Shown here: positions 41,663-51,941 of the stretch, one piece after another
Layout: every line of letters starts with the position of its first letter
How positions within the stretch are numbered: position 1 is the first letter of the stretch
NCBI GenBank assembly: GCA_001466705.2
Contig: LATX02000245.1
Coordinates: forward strand, 62,001 to 126,000
Reading direction: 5' to 3'
DNA from: Moniliophthora roreri
Taxonomy: Eukaryota; Basidiomycota; Agaricomycetes; Agaricales; Marasmiaceae
Length of the DNA: 64,000 bases
The notes under the pieces: generated by a model
What the model saw: the letters and a program-made list of their open reading frames with translations, nothing else
What the model was told of the DNA's origin: nothing
Databases searched by the model: none
Position numbers and translations under genes: made by a program

Positions 41663-44600
41663 TCAGCGTAGGTTGTACTTGATTTTATACTCCAAGTATA
41701 ACTCCATGGAATGCTTCAAGCCAGCTGGCTTCAGCCATTGATTATGTGAGGAGTCGTACCCTTTCCAGGAAACAAGGTATTCCTTTGGAGGGTGGTTCTT
41801 CCTTTTCGGTCGATGTCCAATGATCGCTTCGACTTCATATTCCTCCTGACCTTCAACGATATCTGGGGGTGGTTCTAGAAAGTTGGGTCCGTGGACGTCG
41901 GTTTCCTTGAATGGTGACAAAAGGCCAGCGTGGAAAACAGGGTGAATTCTCCATTGAAATGGGAGTTTCAGTCTGTACGTCACGGGTCCTAAGACTTCTG
42001 TGATTTCGAAGGGTCCTTCGCGTTTCGGAGATAGTTTGGGAGAGGGATAGCCCAAGGACAAGTTCTTTCCTTCTAGCCAGACCTTCTGACCCTTCTCGAA
42101 CTTGTCTAGATTTCTCCCATTTCTCTCTTTCACTCTTCTTGCTGCAATGTCTAACAGAGCAGATGTTTCTTCTCTCAGCTTCTTCAATTCAGCTACCCTT
42201 TTCTCTACGGAAGGAACGGTTGTCTTTTCGAAGACGGTAGGGAGAGGTCGAGGGTGATATCCCATCGTGAGATAGAAAGGGGAGTTTTTTGTGACTGAAT
42301 GCGTTCGGGTGTTGTGCGCGAATTCGGCAAAGTGAAGGAGGTCCTTCCATTTCGTCTGTTCTTTGGCGCAAAAGAATCGAAGGAAGATTTCCACTTCCTG
42401 ATTGACTCTTTCAGTCTCTCCGTCCGTTTGAGGATGATAGGCGGTACTTAGCATTTGTTTTATCCCTAATAACTTTCCCATTTCTTTGAAGACTTCGGCT
42501 GCAAATCTCGGGTCTCTGTCCGAAATAATCTTGTCGGGTAATCCAAAGCGCTTGTAGACATGTTGAAAAAGCAGCTCGGCTGTGTCTGTGGCGTCGATCT
42601 TCTTGTGGCATGGGATGAAAATCACCCCCTTCGTAGCCGCATGGTCGACCACGACTAATATTGAATCACATTCCGCTGTCTTGGGTAGGTCTGTGATCAA
42701 GTCCATCGATATGATTTGAAACGGTAATGCATCTTTATGTCCCCCAATGGGTTGTATCGGCGTTCGTGTAGGATGTGTGTTCACTTTCATTTGTTGGCAT
42801 GCAGCGCACCCATCAACAAATGATTTGATGAACTTTGTCATTCCCGGCCACCAGTAGTCTCTTTGCACTTGATCCACCATATTCCACTGTCCGGGATGCC
42901 CATGAGGTAAGGCTTCGTGAATCGTTTTGACAATCAGCTTTCGTAACGTTGGGTCGTTTGGAACATAGACTCTATTCTTGTAAAATAAGAGATTTCCTTC
43001 AGTCCGCCAATCCTGTAAGGATGATTTGATTGGTGGTGTTCCTTTGTCGACGAGGCTTTCTATTGTCATTTGAAGGAATTCGTCGTTCGGTAACGCTTCT
43101 TCCAACATGGTTTTGAGTTCTGTATCGATCACGTTAACAAATAACTTATCTGGTAACATGACGATGTCTTCATTGTCGTTTTCTTCTTCGTCAACTAGGT
43201 CCGGTCGTCGCGAGAGGGCATCCGACTGTATCATTTTCGTTCCTGGGACATGCACCAAGCGAAGGTCGAATTGAGTCAAGTATAGACTTAGTCTAGCTTG
43301 TCGTCGGTTCAGCTTCTGTGCGGTTCGAAAATAAGTCAGGTTCTTGTGATCAGATAGAACTGTCACCGGGTGAGCTCCTCCTAGGAGATAGTGTTCCCAG
43401 GCTTTCAACGCATTCGTGATAGCCAACAGTTCGCGGTCGTAGATCTCGTAGTTTCGTTCAGTTGGAGTGAATGCATGCGAAATATATCCACATGGATGTA
43501 GCTCGCCATCGGAATCTTGTTGTTTCAATACCGCTCCTGTGGCCCATTTCGAGGCGTCCACTTCAATTATGAATGGCTTTTCATCGTTCGGCATTTGTAA
43601 GATCGGTCGTTGTAGGAATTTTGCCTTGAGAATATTGAAGGCAATGTCTCGCAATTTCGTCCATTCGAATTTCGTGTCTTTCTTTGTCAATTCGTGCAGA
43701 GGTCGTGCCAATTCCGCGTATTTCCCTATGAACTTGCGATAGAAGTTCGCGAACCCGAGGAACAATCGCACACCTTTGACTGTTTTGGGTGCTTCCCAAT
43801 CTTTTATTCCGGCTAGCTTTGTTTCGTCCATTGAGATGTGTCCGGGGGTGATGACCATTCCCAAAAACAATGTTGTCGTGACTTCGAATTCACATTTCTC
43901 CGGTTTGAGATATAGATCATTTTCTCGTAACCGTTCCAGAACGCGTTTCGTGCGGAGTCGATGGATGTTGATTTCGTCAGAGAATATCAAGATATCGTCC
44001 ATGTAGACCACGCACCACCCCTCATCGATAAAATCTTTGAGGATATCGTTCATGAATGCTTGGAAGGTTGCCGGAGAATTCGTTAATCCGAAGAACATAA
44101 CCGTGGGTTCAAAAAGACCTCGTGGTGTCTTGAATGCTGCCTTCCATTGGTCTCCATCTTTGATCCGGATGTTGTTGTATCCATTTTGAAGATCCAGTTT
44201 CGTAAACACCTTAGCCGTTTTCAATTTGTCCACTAGATCCGTGACCAATGGTAGGGGGTATCGGTTTTTGACAGTTCCGTTATTCAGATCTCGATAGTCC
44301 TGACAGGGTCGTAACGCTCCGGGTTCTTTCTTGGCTACAAAGAAGAAAGGGGATGCCATCGGGGATTTCGAGGGTCGAATGTATCCTTTTCGTAGATTCT
44401 CGTCCAAGAACTTGTCTTGTTCGATCCGCTCTTTCGGTGATAAAGAGTAGATTTTACAATCCCGTGGTTTGAACTCCGGTTTGAGGTCGATTGCGTGATC
44501 GTATGGTCAGGAAGGTGGAAATCGTTCGGCTTTCTTCTTTTCGAATCGATCCGCGTAGTCGGAAAGGTACGCGGGGAGAAGTTCGTCTATTGATTTCGCC

Positions 44601-45244
44601 TTGATCTCGTGAGCTTGTGCCAGTACCTGAGAAGCAGACAACTTAGCGTTGATTCGAATTTCATCGCTGTCTTCCTCTCCCTTGATAAAAGTTCGAATCA
44701 AGACTTCGTCGTCTTCGACTTTATCGAGTATTCCTGTATTCGGTTCTTTGGTTTCATCGAAGATTCCAATAAATGGTTTCATCGGCCGTTTGATCATGAT
44801 TTTTCGTCTTGGTCGAAAATGGACTACTCCTGTGACCCAGTCGATGTCTGGGTTGTGATCTTGAAGCCAAGGTAATCCTAAAATAACTCTCTCCGGTCCT
44901 AATCCCGAGATTAATAAAGTTTCCTTCATCGATCTATCTCCGATTGTGATATCGATTGTAACGGAGTGGGTAATCCAACCAATTTTGTTCCGAGTTCCAT
45001 CAACGTTGAAAACTTTGATGGGTTTCTGCAGTTTCGTCCAGGGTTTCTTTAGTTTTCGAGCTTCTTCTTCGCAGATGAAGCGTCCTCCAGCGCCTGAATC
45101 AATCAGGGCTTTTGTTTCGACGATTTCTGTCCCGACGTTGTATTGAATAGGAATCCGCATAGAATTTCGATTTAACTTAGCTAATACAACGTTCGAGATC
45201 GTGATTGCAGGTGGCAAGAGCGTCGGCCTCTTCCACCTCTTCAA
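41663..45244 (-). pseudogene. Chromovirus Pol: protease, RT, RNase H, integrase, chromodomain
   Basis: Read from 45244 downward. The protease has ALIDSGAGGRFI (active-site DSG) and VILGLPWLQDHNP. An in-frame TGA at 44509-44507 replaces the expected Trp codon in FPPS-PYDHAIDL. The same frame then continues through RT (CQDYRDLNN, FGLTNSPATFQ, catalytic YMDD), RNase H (VDASKWATGAVL, YEIYDRELLAI), integrase with the H2C2 site (HEALPHGHPG, CAACQQMK) and the D,D,E core (SMDLITD, SDRDPRFA, GETERVNQ), and a C-terminal chromodomain (YEVEAIIGHR, YLVSWKGYDSSHNQWL). Chromodomains of this class are thought to steer integration to heterochromatin. Apart from the single nonsense codon the frame is open over about 3.6 kb, so the element is young. 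Confidence 0.88.
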
Positions 45245-45839
45245 AAACCCTCCTTTCCCATGAGATCAAAGATTTCTTCTTGTTCTCCTTCTCCTTGTTC
45301 GGCAATAAGTGCGCGGATCTTGGTAAAAGCTTCTCGTGGTGAGAGCTTTTTGGGTTCGTATTTCGGCGGCGGGGTTTGTTGTGCTTGTCCTTTGAGGGGA
45401 CAATCTCGTGAGACGTGACCGGTCTTTGCACAACGGAAACACTTCCCTGCAGCCATATAATCCTTCCTATCGGATTCGGACAATAGTCGTCCGACTGTTA
45501 CTTCCTTCTCCTTCCGAGTGATCTTCGGTTTAATCGGCTCTCTTTTCTTCCTATTGGTCATGACCAATTTGTACTGGTTGTCGTATTTGATTGCCAACTT
45601 GTACCATTCGTCTAGAGTTTCGGGTTCTCCGTCCGTTCGGAGCATGATCTTGGTCTGTAAAGATTCCGGGAGTCCTTCCTTAAAGAACCTCATGAGCGCT
45701 TCATTGTCGTATTTGGTGTCCATCGCGATAAGGCGGAATCGATTAACGTATTCGTCGGCCCTATCCGTCATTCTGATTTGTTCGATTTTGGCTTGCGCCT
45801 CTCTGACAACGTTGACGGGTTGCCATTCAGCTCGGAATC
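45241..45839 (-). CDS. Chromovirus Gag, C-terminal part
   Basis: Enters from the join at 45840 and reads FRAEWQPVNVVREAQAKIEQ, DEYVNRFRLIAMDT and FFKEGLPESLQTKIM (Ty3-type Gag/capsid motifs), then the nucleocapsid knuckle CFRCAKTGHVSRDC (CX2CX4HX4C). It ends in MGKEGF and TGA at 45243-45241. Pol follows in the -1 frame. The N-terminal part is missing. Confidence 0.85.
45244..45250 (-). promoter_or_regulatory. Putative -1 ribosomal frameshift site GGGTTTT
   Basis: The last gag codons are GAG GGT TTT TGA, so the heptamer G GGT TTT fits the X XXY YYZ slippery pattern directly before the gag stop. A -1 slip there enters the pol frame at 45244 (TTG AAG AGG TGG). This explains how Pol, which lacks an ATG at its start, would be made as a Gag-Pol fusion. 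Confidence 0.65.
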
Positions 45840-45840
45840 N

Positions 45841-46558
45841 AAATAAAGGAGAAGCGAACTCTACAATTAGATCCCAATTCCAATCAGTGATCGGATCACT
45901 TCTATATCTATGCTTAGGTACCCGACCAGATATAACCTTTCCGGTCATCAAACTTTCGCAATACGGGACAAATCCTACTCAGGAGCATCTCAACAAAGCG
46001 AAATACATCATTCGATACCTAATTGGAACCCGCAAATATTCTCTTACTTACAAAGATAAGCAAGGAGAACAAGGTTTCATAGCATATGCCGATTCTGATT
46101 GGGCTACAGATGAAGATACTAGAGTCTCACAGACAGGTTATCTTATTAACTTCGCTTGTGCTCCGGTCTTCTGGGTTTCACAAAAACAGAAATCTGTAGC
46201 ATTATCCAGTACTGAAGCCGAGTATATGGCTTTATCTGACTGTGCTAGACAGATCAAATGGATAATTAATTTATTCTCTGAAATTGAATATCCTATAGCA
46301 AAACTACCATTGCTTAGTGATAATCAAGGTGCTATCTTCATCAGTAAAAATCAAGTTACTGAAAAACGAACAAAGCACATTGATATCAAATATCACCATA
46401 TTCGAGAATGCGTTGCCAAGAAGAAAGTAGAAGTATTCTTCATCCCCACAAATCAACAACCTGCGGATCTTATGACGAAGAATCTGCCTTGGGATAAATT
46501 TCAACGCCACAGAGAATTTCTCAGCCTTACATTCTTTAAGACCGATTCCTCCATATAG
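45841..46558 (+). pseudogene. Copia RT end and RNase H (contig copy)
   Basis: Restarts at NKGEANSTIRSQFQ and runs through RNase H to TDSSI, repeating 38164-38881. It is joined by 'n' to minus-strand chromovirus Gag, so the frame that crosses the join is artificial. Confidence 0.8.
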
Positions 46559-46600
46559 CTCAATCACTACAAAGTTTATCACAAACTTAGTGAGGGGGAG

Positions 46601-46717
46601 TGTTGAAGCACAGTACCTGTACTATACTAAACTAGGTATATTAGGAACACTAGTCATTGTATTACTTGCATATGTGATCAACTATGGAACTTACAAAGTA
46701 TGTTCCTGAGCTTCTCC
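46601..46717 (+). repeat. Copia 3' LTR, first part
   Basis: The same 117 bp as 39427-39543 with the same CpG-type changes, ending in TCTCC, followed by a chromovirus LTR. Confidence 0.88.
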
Positions 46718-47328
46718 TGTTACGTTACTTGCGCAGCAACGACAACAACTCAACAACCACTATGACGTAGCGGCGCTAAGTTGACAAAAGGAGAAGTTCG
46801 AGTTTGAGTTCCTCAGCTCGCGCTAAAGTCCTCAGAGTTCGGTTGAAGTGAGCAAGATGTCCAAAGGGTTAACTAGGTCAAGCTGAAGTAGCTCAGACCT
46901 ACAAACTATCTACTTATACAACGATTGTAGTCTACTAATTGCATACAAACTGCAAGTGCGACATCGTTTGTTTAGTAAACAGAGTGTCCCCTTGTCGTCA
47001 TGATAAATAGGAACATGACATCAGAAGTGATGTCGAGGAAGTAAAAATAAATATAATGATACAATAACCGATGTCAGAAGTGACATCAGATCATAAATAG
47101 AAGAGGAAAGAAATTGATAGAATAATGAAGTCATACTGATATCAGTAATGACGTCTTAAATAAAGAGATAGGCATAGGATTCGAAAGGGGAGCTGGGAAG
47201 GTGGATTTGTCCAGATGTCAATGAGAAGCATAGGTGAAAAGAGAAAACTAGCGCTCGAAGGCGCCAAAGTGCCGAGACAAGAAAATAGATGAAAGAAAAA
47301 ATTAGTCTGTCCATGTCCGACTGTAACA
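46718..47328 (-). repeat. Solo chromovirus LTR nested in copia LTR
   Basis: 611 bp, same as 39544-40154. It is flanked by TCTCC at 46713-46717 and at 47329-47333, a perfect 5-bp target duplication. No internal region is present. It is either a true solo LTR from LTR-LTR recombination or an assembly collapse of a complete element. Strand is assigned by comparison with the complete element. Confidence 0.88.
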
Positions 47329-47733
47329 TCTCCGGAGCTTGCACTACAGTCATAGGAGTGCTCCCTCGTCCAGTAGGAGTATTGTAGCCTCATGGACAAT
47401 ACAGTAGAACACATGTAGAATTCATGTATAGTTCCTTCCGCTGTCAGACGATTGTATTGTGTCTCTCCAAGACACATTATTCTTGGATACTTCGTCTCAC
47501 AAGTATTCAGTAGCTTACATCCATAGCTTACAAGGTTTCACCGTTTATCCACGGAACTTATCCTTTAGAGTAGTATAAAAGCAAGCATGTATGTAGCTAC
47601 ATTCCTCAGTTCAATTTACATTGACTACTCTGCACATCGCACCTCTACAACCCTCAAGGTTCTAAACAAGCTCTCGTACAAATGTGAGTTGAGCACATTC
47701 CACTGCGCTTTACGTCTCCGTTCTGTCTCAACA
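47329..47733 (+). repeat. Copia 3' LTR, second part
   Basis: Resumes TCTCCGGAGCTTGC after the nested LTR and ends GTCTCAACA at 47733. The right flank begins AATATGAGTG. Confidence 0.88.
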
Positions 47734-48875
47734 AATATGAGTGTCATTTTAATGGTCTATGCATGGGACCCGGGCTCTGAAACTTCATTGTAATGTTGGT
47801 TTCATTGCAATGGGCACGTCTGGGACAGGTTTGGATGGTTTGACTCGGAAGAGTCTGAGTTCGTGCCCGATTCCTAGTCATTCCAATGGATCCTTGACTA
47901 GGGAACTGAATGTAATCATTGTAATGTCAATATAGGCATTCCGCCTGGTTCATTACAATGGTGCTACACCCTCTGTTGCGCCTGATCCATCATTACTCCG
48001 TCGCAACCTGCGCTTATGTTTGTTCCGATCCTGAAACTATCGCAGTAGCCTGCATTACCGTGCCTCAGTTATCATGGCGTAACCCACATCTCTTGCACCC
48101 TGTTATCCTTCACAGCACTTCACCTCAACCGACTCAACTCCAACGAGCCTAAGTGGGCATACCTCGCCTTCGGGCCCGGGGAACATGTTCTCGTTGATGA
48201 TTTCACTCCATAACGTCTGGTCAACCTTGGGGAATCATCATATGTACACGAATCAGAGACTAAAGTATCTAGATCCGTTCTCCATGAAGACGCAACTTGT
48301 GCATTCGGTCAAGGCACTAGTGCATTTACAGCGGATATACGACTTCTCTATGCCCGGTTTTGAATCGGAATCGGAGGCGTATAGAGAAGCAGTGGAAGCA
48401 CTCCATATCGCGTATCCGCCCATTCAGGTGGGACACGGAACGAAGGGTACCGTTTTGTGGCGAGCGCTTTTCGGAAAGAGGTTCTTGACGCTGTTGAATG
48501 AGAGGAGGCAAAGGGCGTTGGTGTTACTGTACTATTATCTGATGATGATGAGGGTTGTGAGTGAAAGATGTTGGTGGGCGAGCGACATTGGTAGGTGTCA
48601 GGAATACATATATGAGCTATTGGATGTCGGGTGCAGGGATTGGCTACTTGAGGTCACGGAGAATACGAGGAGGTTGACTCCAAGTCACGGGCCTGAGAAT
48701 ATTATATTAAGTTTATGGTATAACAAATACAATCAGTTGTAGTTCAACGTGTAGGCTTAAATTTGATTCGTTTATCAGATTTATCTAGTATACTCCTAAG
48801 TGTCCGGCGAAGAGGTGGTGATCTTCAACTTTCGAGTATCAAGGTGAAAAAATGATTTCTAACTCAGCCGCGGCG
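47734..48875. repeat. Assembly-duplicated copy of 50019-51160
   Basis: The right flank of the copia element, a small foldback element (47786-47960) and the truncated regulator pseudogene appear here and again at 50019-51160, apparently without differences. The copy ends at the 'n' at 48876. This again looks like two contigs or haplotypes placed in series. Confidence 0.85.
47977..48742 (+). pseudogene. Truncated Zn2Cys6 regulator paralogue (contig copy)
   Basis: Same sequence as the pseudogene at 50262-51027; see that entry. Confidence 0.7.
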
Positions 48876-48876
48876 N

Positions 48877-49459
48877 TACTCAGGAGCATCTCAACAAAGC
48901 GAAATATATCATTCGATACCTAATTGGAACCCGCAAATATTCTCTTACTTACAAAGATAAGCAAGGAGAACAAGGTTTCATAGCATATGCCGATTCTGAC
49001 TGGGCTACAGATGAAGACACTAGAGTCTCACAAACAGGTTATCTCATTAACTTCGCTTGTGCTCCAGTCTTCTGGGTTTCACAAAAACAGAAATCCGTAG
49101 CATTATCCAGTACTGAAGCCGAATATATGGCTTTATCTGACTGTGCTAGACAGATCAAATGGATAATTAATCTATTCTCTGAAATCGAATATCCTATAGC
49201 AAAACTACCATTGCTTAGTGATAATCAAGGTGCTATCTTCATCAGTAAAAATCAAGTTACTGAAAAACGAACAAAGCACATTGATATTAAATATCACCAT
49301 ATTCGAGAATGCGTTGCCAAGAAGAAAGTAGAAGTATTCTTCATCCCCACAAATCAACAACCTGCGGATCTTATGACGAAGAATCTACCTTGGGACAAAT
49401 TTCAACGCCACAGAGAATTTCTCGGCCTTACATTCTTTAAGACCGATTCCTCCATATAG
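48877..49459 (+). pseudogene. Copia RNase H C-terminal part (contig copy)
   Basis: Starts TQEHLNKAKYIIRYLIGT and runs through the RNase H motifs to TDSSI at 49459. It belongs to the contig that holds the uninterrupted 3' LTR. Confidence 0.8.
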
Positions 49460-49501
49460 CTCAATCACTACAAAGTTTATCACAAACTTAGTGAGGGGGA
49501 G

Positions 49502-50018
49502 TGTTGAAGCACAGTACCTGTACTATACTAAACTAGGTACATTAGGAACACTAGTTATTGTATTACTTGCGTATGTGATCAACTACGGAACTTACAAAGT
49601 ACGTTCCTGAGCTTCTCCGGAGCTTGCACTACAGTCATAGGAGTGCTCCCTCGTCCAGTAGGAGTATTGTAGCCTCATGCACAATACAGTAGAACACATG
49701 TAGAATTCATGTATAGTTCCTTCCGCTGTCAGACGATTGTATTGTGTCTCTCCAAGACACATTATTCTTGGATACTTCGTCTCACAAGTATTCAGTAGCT
49801 TACATCCATAGCTTACTAGGTTTCACCGTTTATCCACAGAACTTATCCTTTAGAGTAGTATAAAAGCAAGCATGTATGTAGCTACATTCCTCAGTTCAAT
49901 TTACATTGACTACTCTGCACATCGCACCTCTACAACCCTCAAGGTTCTAAACAAGTTCTCGTACAAATGTGAGTTGAGCACACTCCACTGCGCTTTACGT
50001 CTCCGTTCTGTCTCAACA
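49502..50018 (+). repeat. Copia 3' LTR, uninterrupted
   Basis: 517 bp, TGTTGA...TCAACA, with no nested chromovirus LTR. It keeps CpG sites that are TpG/CpA in the LTRs at 39427 and 46601. The right flank AATATGAGTG is identical to that of the interrupted LTR ending at 47733, so the two represent the same insertion site. Confidence 0.9.
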
Positions 50019-50070
50019 AATATGAGTGTCATTTTAATGGTCTATGCATGGGACCCGGGCTCTGAAACTT

Positions 50071-50245
50071 CATTGTAATGTTGGTTTCATTGCAATGGGC
50101 ACGTCTGGGACAGGTTTGGATGGTTTGACTCGGAAGAGTCTGAGTTCGTGCCCGATTCCTAGTCATTCCAATGGATCCTTGACTAGGGAACTGAATGTAA
50201 TCATTGTAATGTCAATATAGGCATTCCGCCTGGTTCATTACAATG
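50071..50245. mobile_element. Small foldback/MITE-like element
   Basis: 175 bp bounded by CATTGTAATG (50071) and its reverse complement CATTACAATG (to 50245), with an inner inverted pair GGGCACG/CGTGCCC. It separates the copia LTR from the truncated regulator. It has no coding capacity. It also appears at 47786-47960 in the duplicated block. Confidence 0.5.
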
Positions 50246-50261
50246 GTGCTACACCCTCTGT

Positions 50262-51027
50262 TGCGCCTGATCCATCATTACTCCGTCGCAACCTGCGCTT
50301 ATGTTTGTTCCGATCCTGAAACTATCGCAGTAGCCTGCATTACCGTGCCTCAGTTATCATGGCGTAACCCACATCTCTTGCACCCTGTTATCCTTCACAG
50401 CACTTCACCTCAACCGACTCAACTCCAACGAGCCTAAGTGGGCATACCTCGCCTTCGGGCCCGGGGAACATGTTCTCGTTGATGATTTCACTCCATAACG
50501 TCTGGTCAACCTTGGGGAATCATCATATGTACACGAATCAGAGACTAAAGTATCTAGATCCGTTCTCCATGAAGACGCAACTTGTGCATTCGGTCAAGGC
50601 ACTAGTGCATTTACAGCGGATATACGACTTCTCTATGCCCGGTTTTGAATCGGAATCGGAGGCGTATAGAGAAGCAGTGGAAGCACTCCATATCGCGTAT
50701 CCGCCCATTCAGGTGGGACACGGAACGAAGGGTACCGTTTTGTGGCGAGCGCTTTTCGGAAAGAGGTTCTTGACGCTGTTGAATGAGAGGAGGCAAAGGG
50801 CGTTGGTGTTACTGTACTATTATCTGATGATGATGAGGGTTGTGAGTGAAAGATGTTGGTGGGCGAGCGACATTGGTAGGTGTCAGGAATACATATATGA
50901 GCTATTGGATGTCGGGTGCAGGGATTGGCTACTTGAGGTCACGGAGAATACGAGGAGGTTGACTCCAAGTCACGGGCCTGAGAATATTATATTAAGTTTA
51001 TGGTATAACAAATACAATCAGTTGTAG
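50262..51027 (+). pseudogene. 5'-truncated Zn2Cys6 regulator paralogue
   Basis: Starts without the zinc cluster at LRLIHHYSVATCAYVCSDPE, equivalent to the middle domain of the gene at 51942-53145. A 2-nt loss (GCACCCTGTTATCC against GCATGCCATGTTATCC) shifts the frame. A segment of roughly 110-130 bp (the ASTHRRAAIDALPG region) is missing before MFSLMISLHNVW. From there the frame is open to KYNQL at 51027 and closely matches the neighbour. The DNA-binding part was lost to the left, where the foldback element and the copia LTR now lie. Confidence 0.8.
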
Positions 51028-51099
51028 TTCAACGTGTAGGCTTAAATTTGATTCGTTTATCAGATTTATCTAGTATACTCCTAAGTGTCCGGCGAAGAG

Positions 51100-51715
51100 G
51101 TGGTGATCTTCAACTTTCGAGTATCAAGGTGAAAAAATGATTTCTAACTCAGCCGCGGCGTCAAGTTTTAGCCTTTCCTCTCTACCACCACCATCGCTAC
51201 TGGCCCAACTTCACCACCTCGTACTATGGATCATGGAGGCAAGTTCCGACACAGGGAGAGGTAGATATTCTACCGCTTGGCACACGCAATTAAAAGATTC
51301 GAGGCTGCCGGAGACTAGGACGATAGGTGAAGGATGCATTCTACAGCTTTACATATCTAACCTTTTCCGTTCTACTAATAGATGAGCGAGCAAAACTTGA
51401 AGACATCCTTGAGAAAGCATTTTAAGACGTCATATGCTTGTTTACTGGGTGAAGAAGGGAGCTTTTTCGGGTGCACAGCAATTGGGATTGGACGGGGTAC
51501 ACCGGAGGTACGTGTTAATTTTGAACTTTGGTCGTCTTACCAGCTTATGCTCTCCGCTTCTGCAGTCGTCTCCTCATAAAGACAGCCCAATCTTGGTCTT
51601 CGTGAAGAGTATTGGTCTGGTCCAAGGAGAAGGAGACATTTGAAGATTTATCTGGCCCTGGTCAGCTGGCAGCTAGATCTACCTTTAGGCTATGTTATCG
51701 TGCCTAATCGCTTTG
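51100..51715. repeat. Downstream module A (copy 1)
   Basis: Homologous to 53215-53825 and in the same place relative to the upstream regulator. Conserved pieces include GGCAAGTTCCGACACAGGG, a CTACTAATAG possible intron end, and a later block. Open pieces exist in several frames but no single frame survives in both copies, so it looks like a degraded gene. Confidence 0.45.
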
Positions 51716-51941
51716 GGTAATGGTTGAATCATGCAATACATCTGTCAGGCTAAATCTGCAAGGCGGTCTCGTTCGGTGCGTTCATCATACGAAGATCTCG
51801 ACGGCCGATGTCCGCAATTGTAATTCATCGTTCCATGGGACATTACGAAATCATCATACGCTGACATCGCCTGGTAAGCATCCCTGATTGCTTTGGGTAA
51901 ATAAACCACTGTTATCGGACTATACTTGCCTCTCAACCACC

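Larger units (their letters stand above)
39544..45839 (-). mobile_element. Ty3/gypsy chromovirus nested in a copia LTR, 5' end missing
   Basis: Minus-strand element with a 3' LTR (39544-40154), purine tract, two overlapping ORFs downstream of pol, Pol (RT, RNase H, integrase, chromodomain), protease and part of Gag. It is cut at the join at 45840, so the start of Gag and the 5' LTR are absent. It is inserted at TCTCC inside a copia LTR. The complete insertion junction can be seen on the other side in the solo LTR at 46718-47328. Confidence 0.9.
25413..50018 (+). mobile_element. Copia-type LTR retrotransposon region (chimeric assembly)
   Basis: Copies of one Ty1/copia family, all in plus orientation, listed piece by piece below. 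The family order is 517-bp LTR (TGTTGA...TCAACA), PBS, leader of about 780 nt, Gag, a long Cys-rich region, integrase, RT and RNase H, a purine tract (AGTGAGGGGGAG), LTR. Single 'n' joins at 26551, 28431, 30834, 33118, 35058, 36611, 37386, 38970, 45840 and 48876 separate contig pieces that overlap each other in content. No single continuous complete element is present. A chromovirus (minus strand) lies at 39544-45839 within this span. Confidence 0.9.

Noticed and set aside
45518..46558. Plus-strand frame joining hydrophobic sequence to copia RNase H
   Set aside because: The first part is the antisense of chromovirus Gag and the second is copia; they are joined at the 'n' at 45840.
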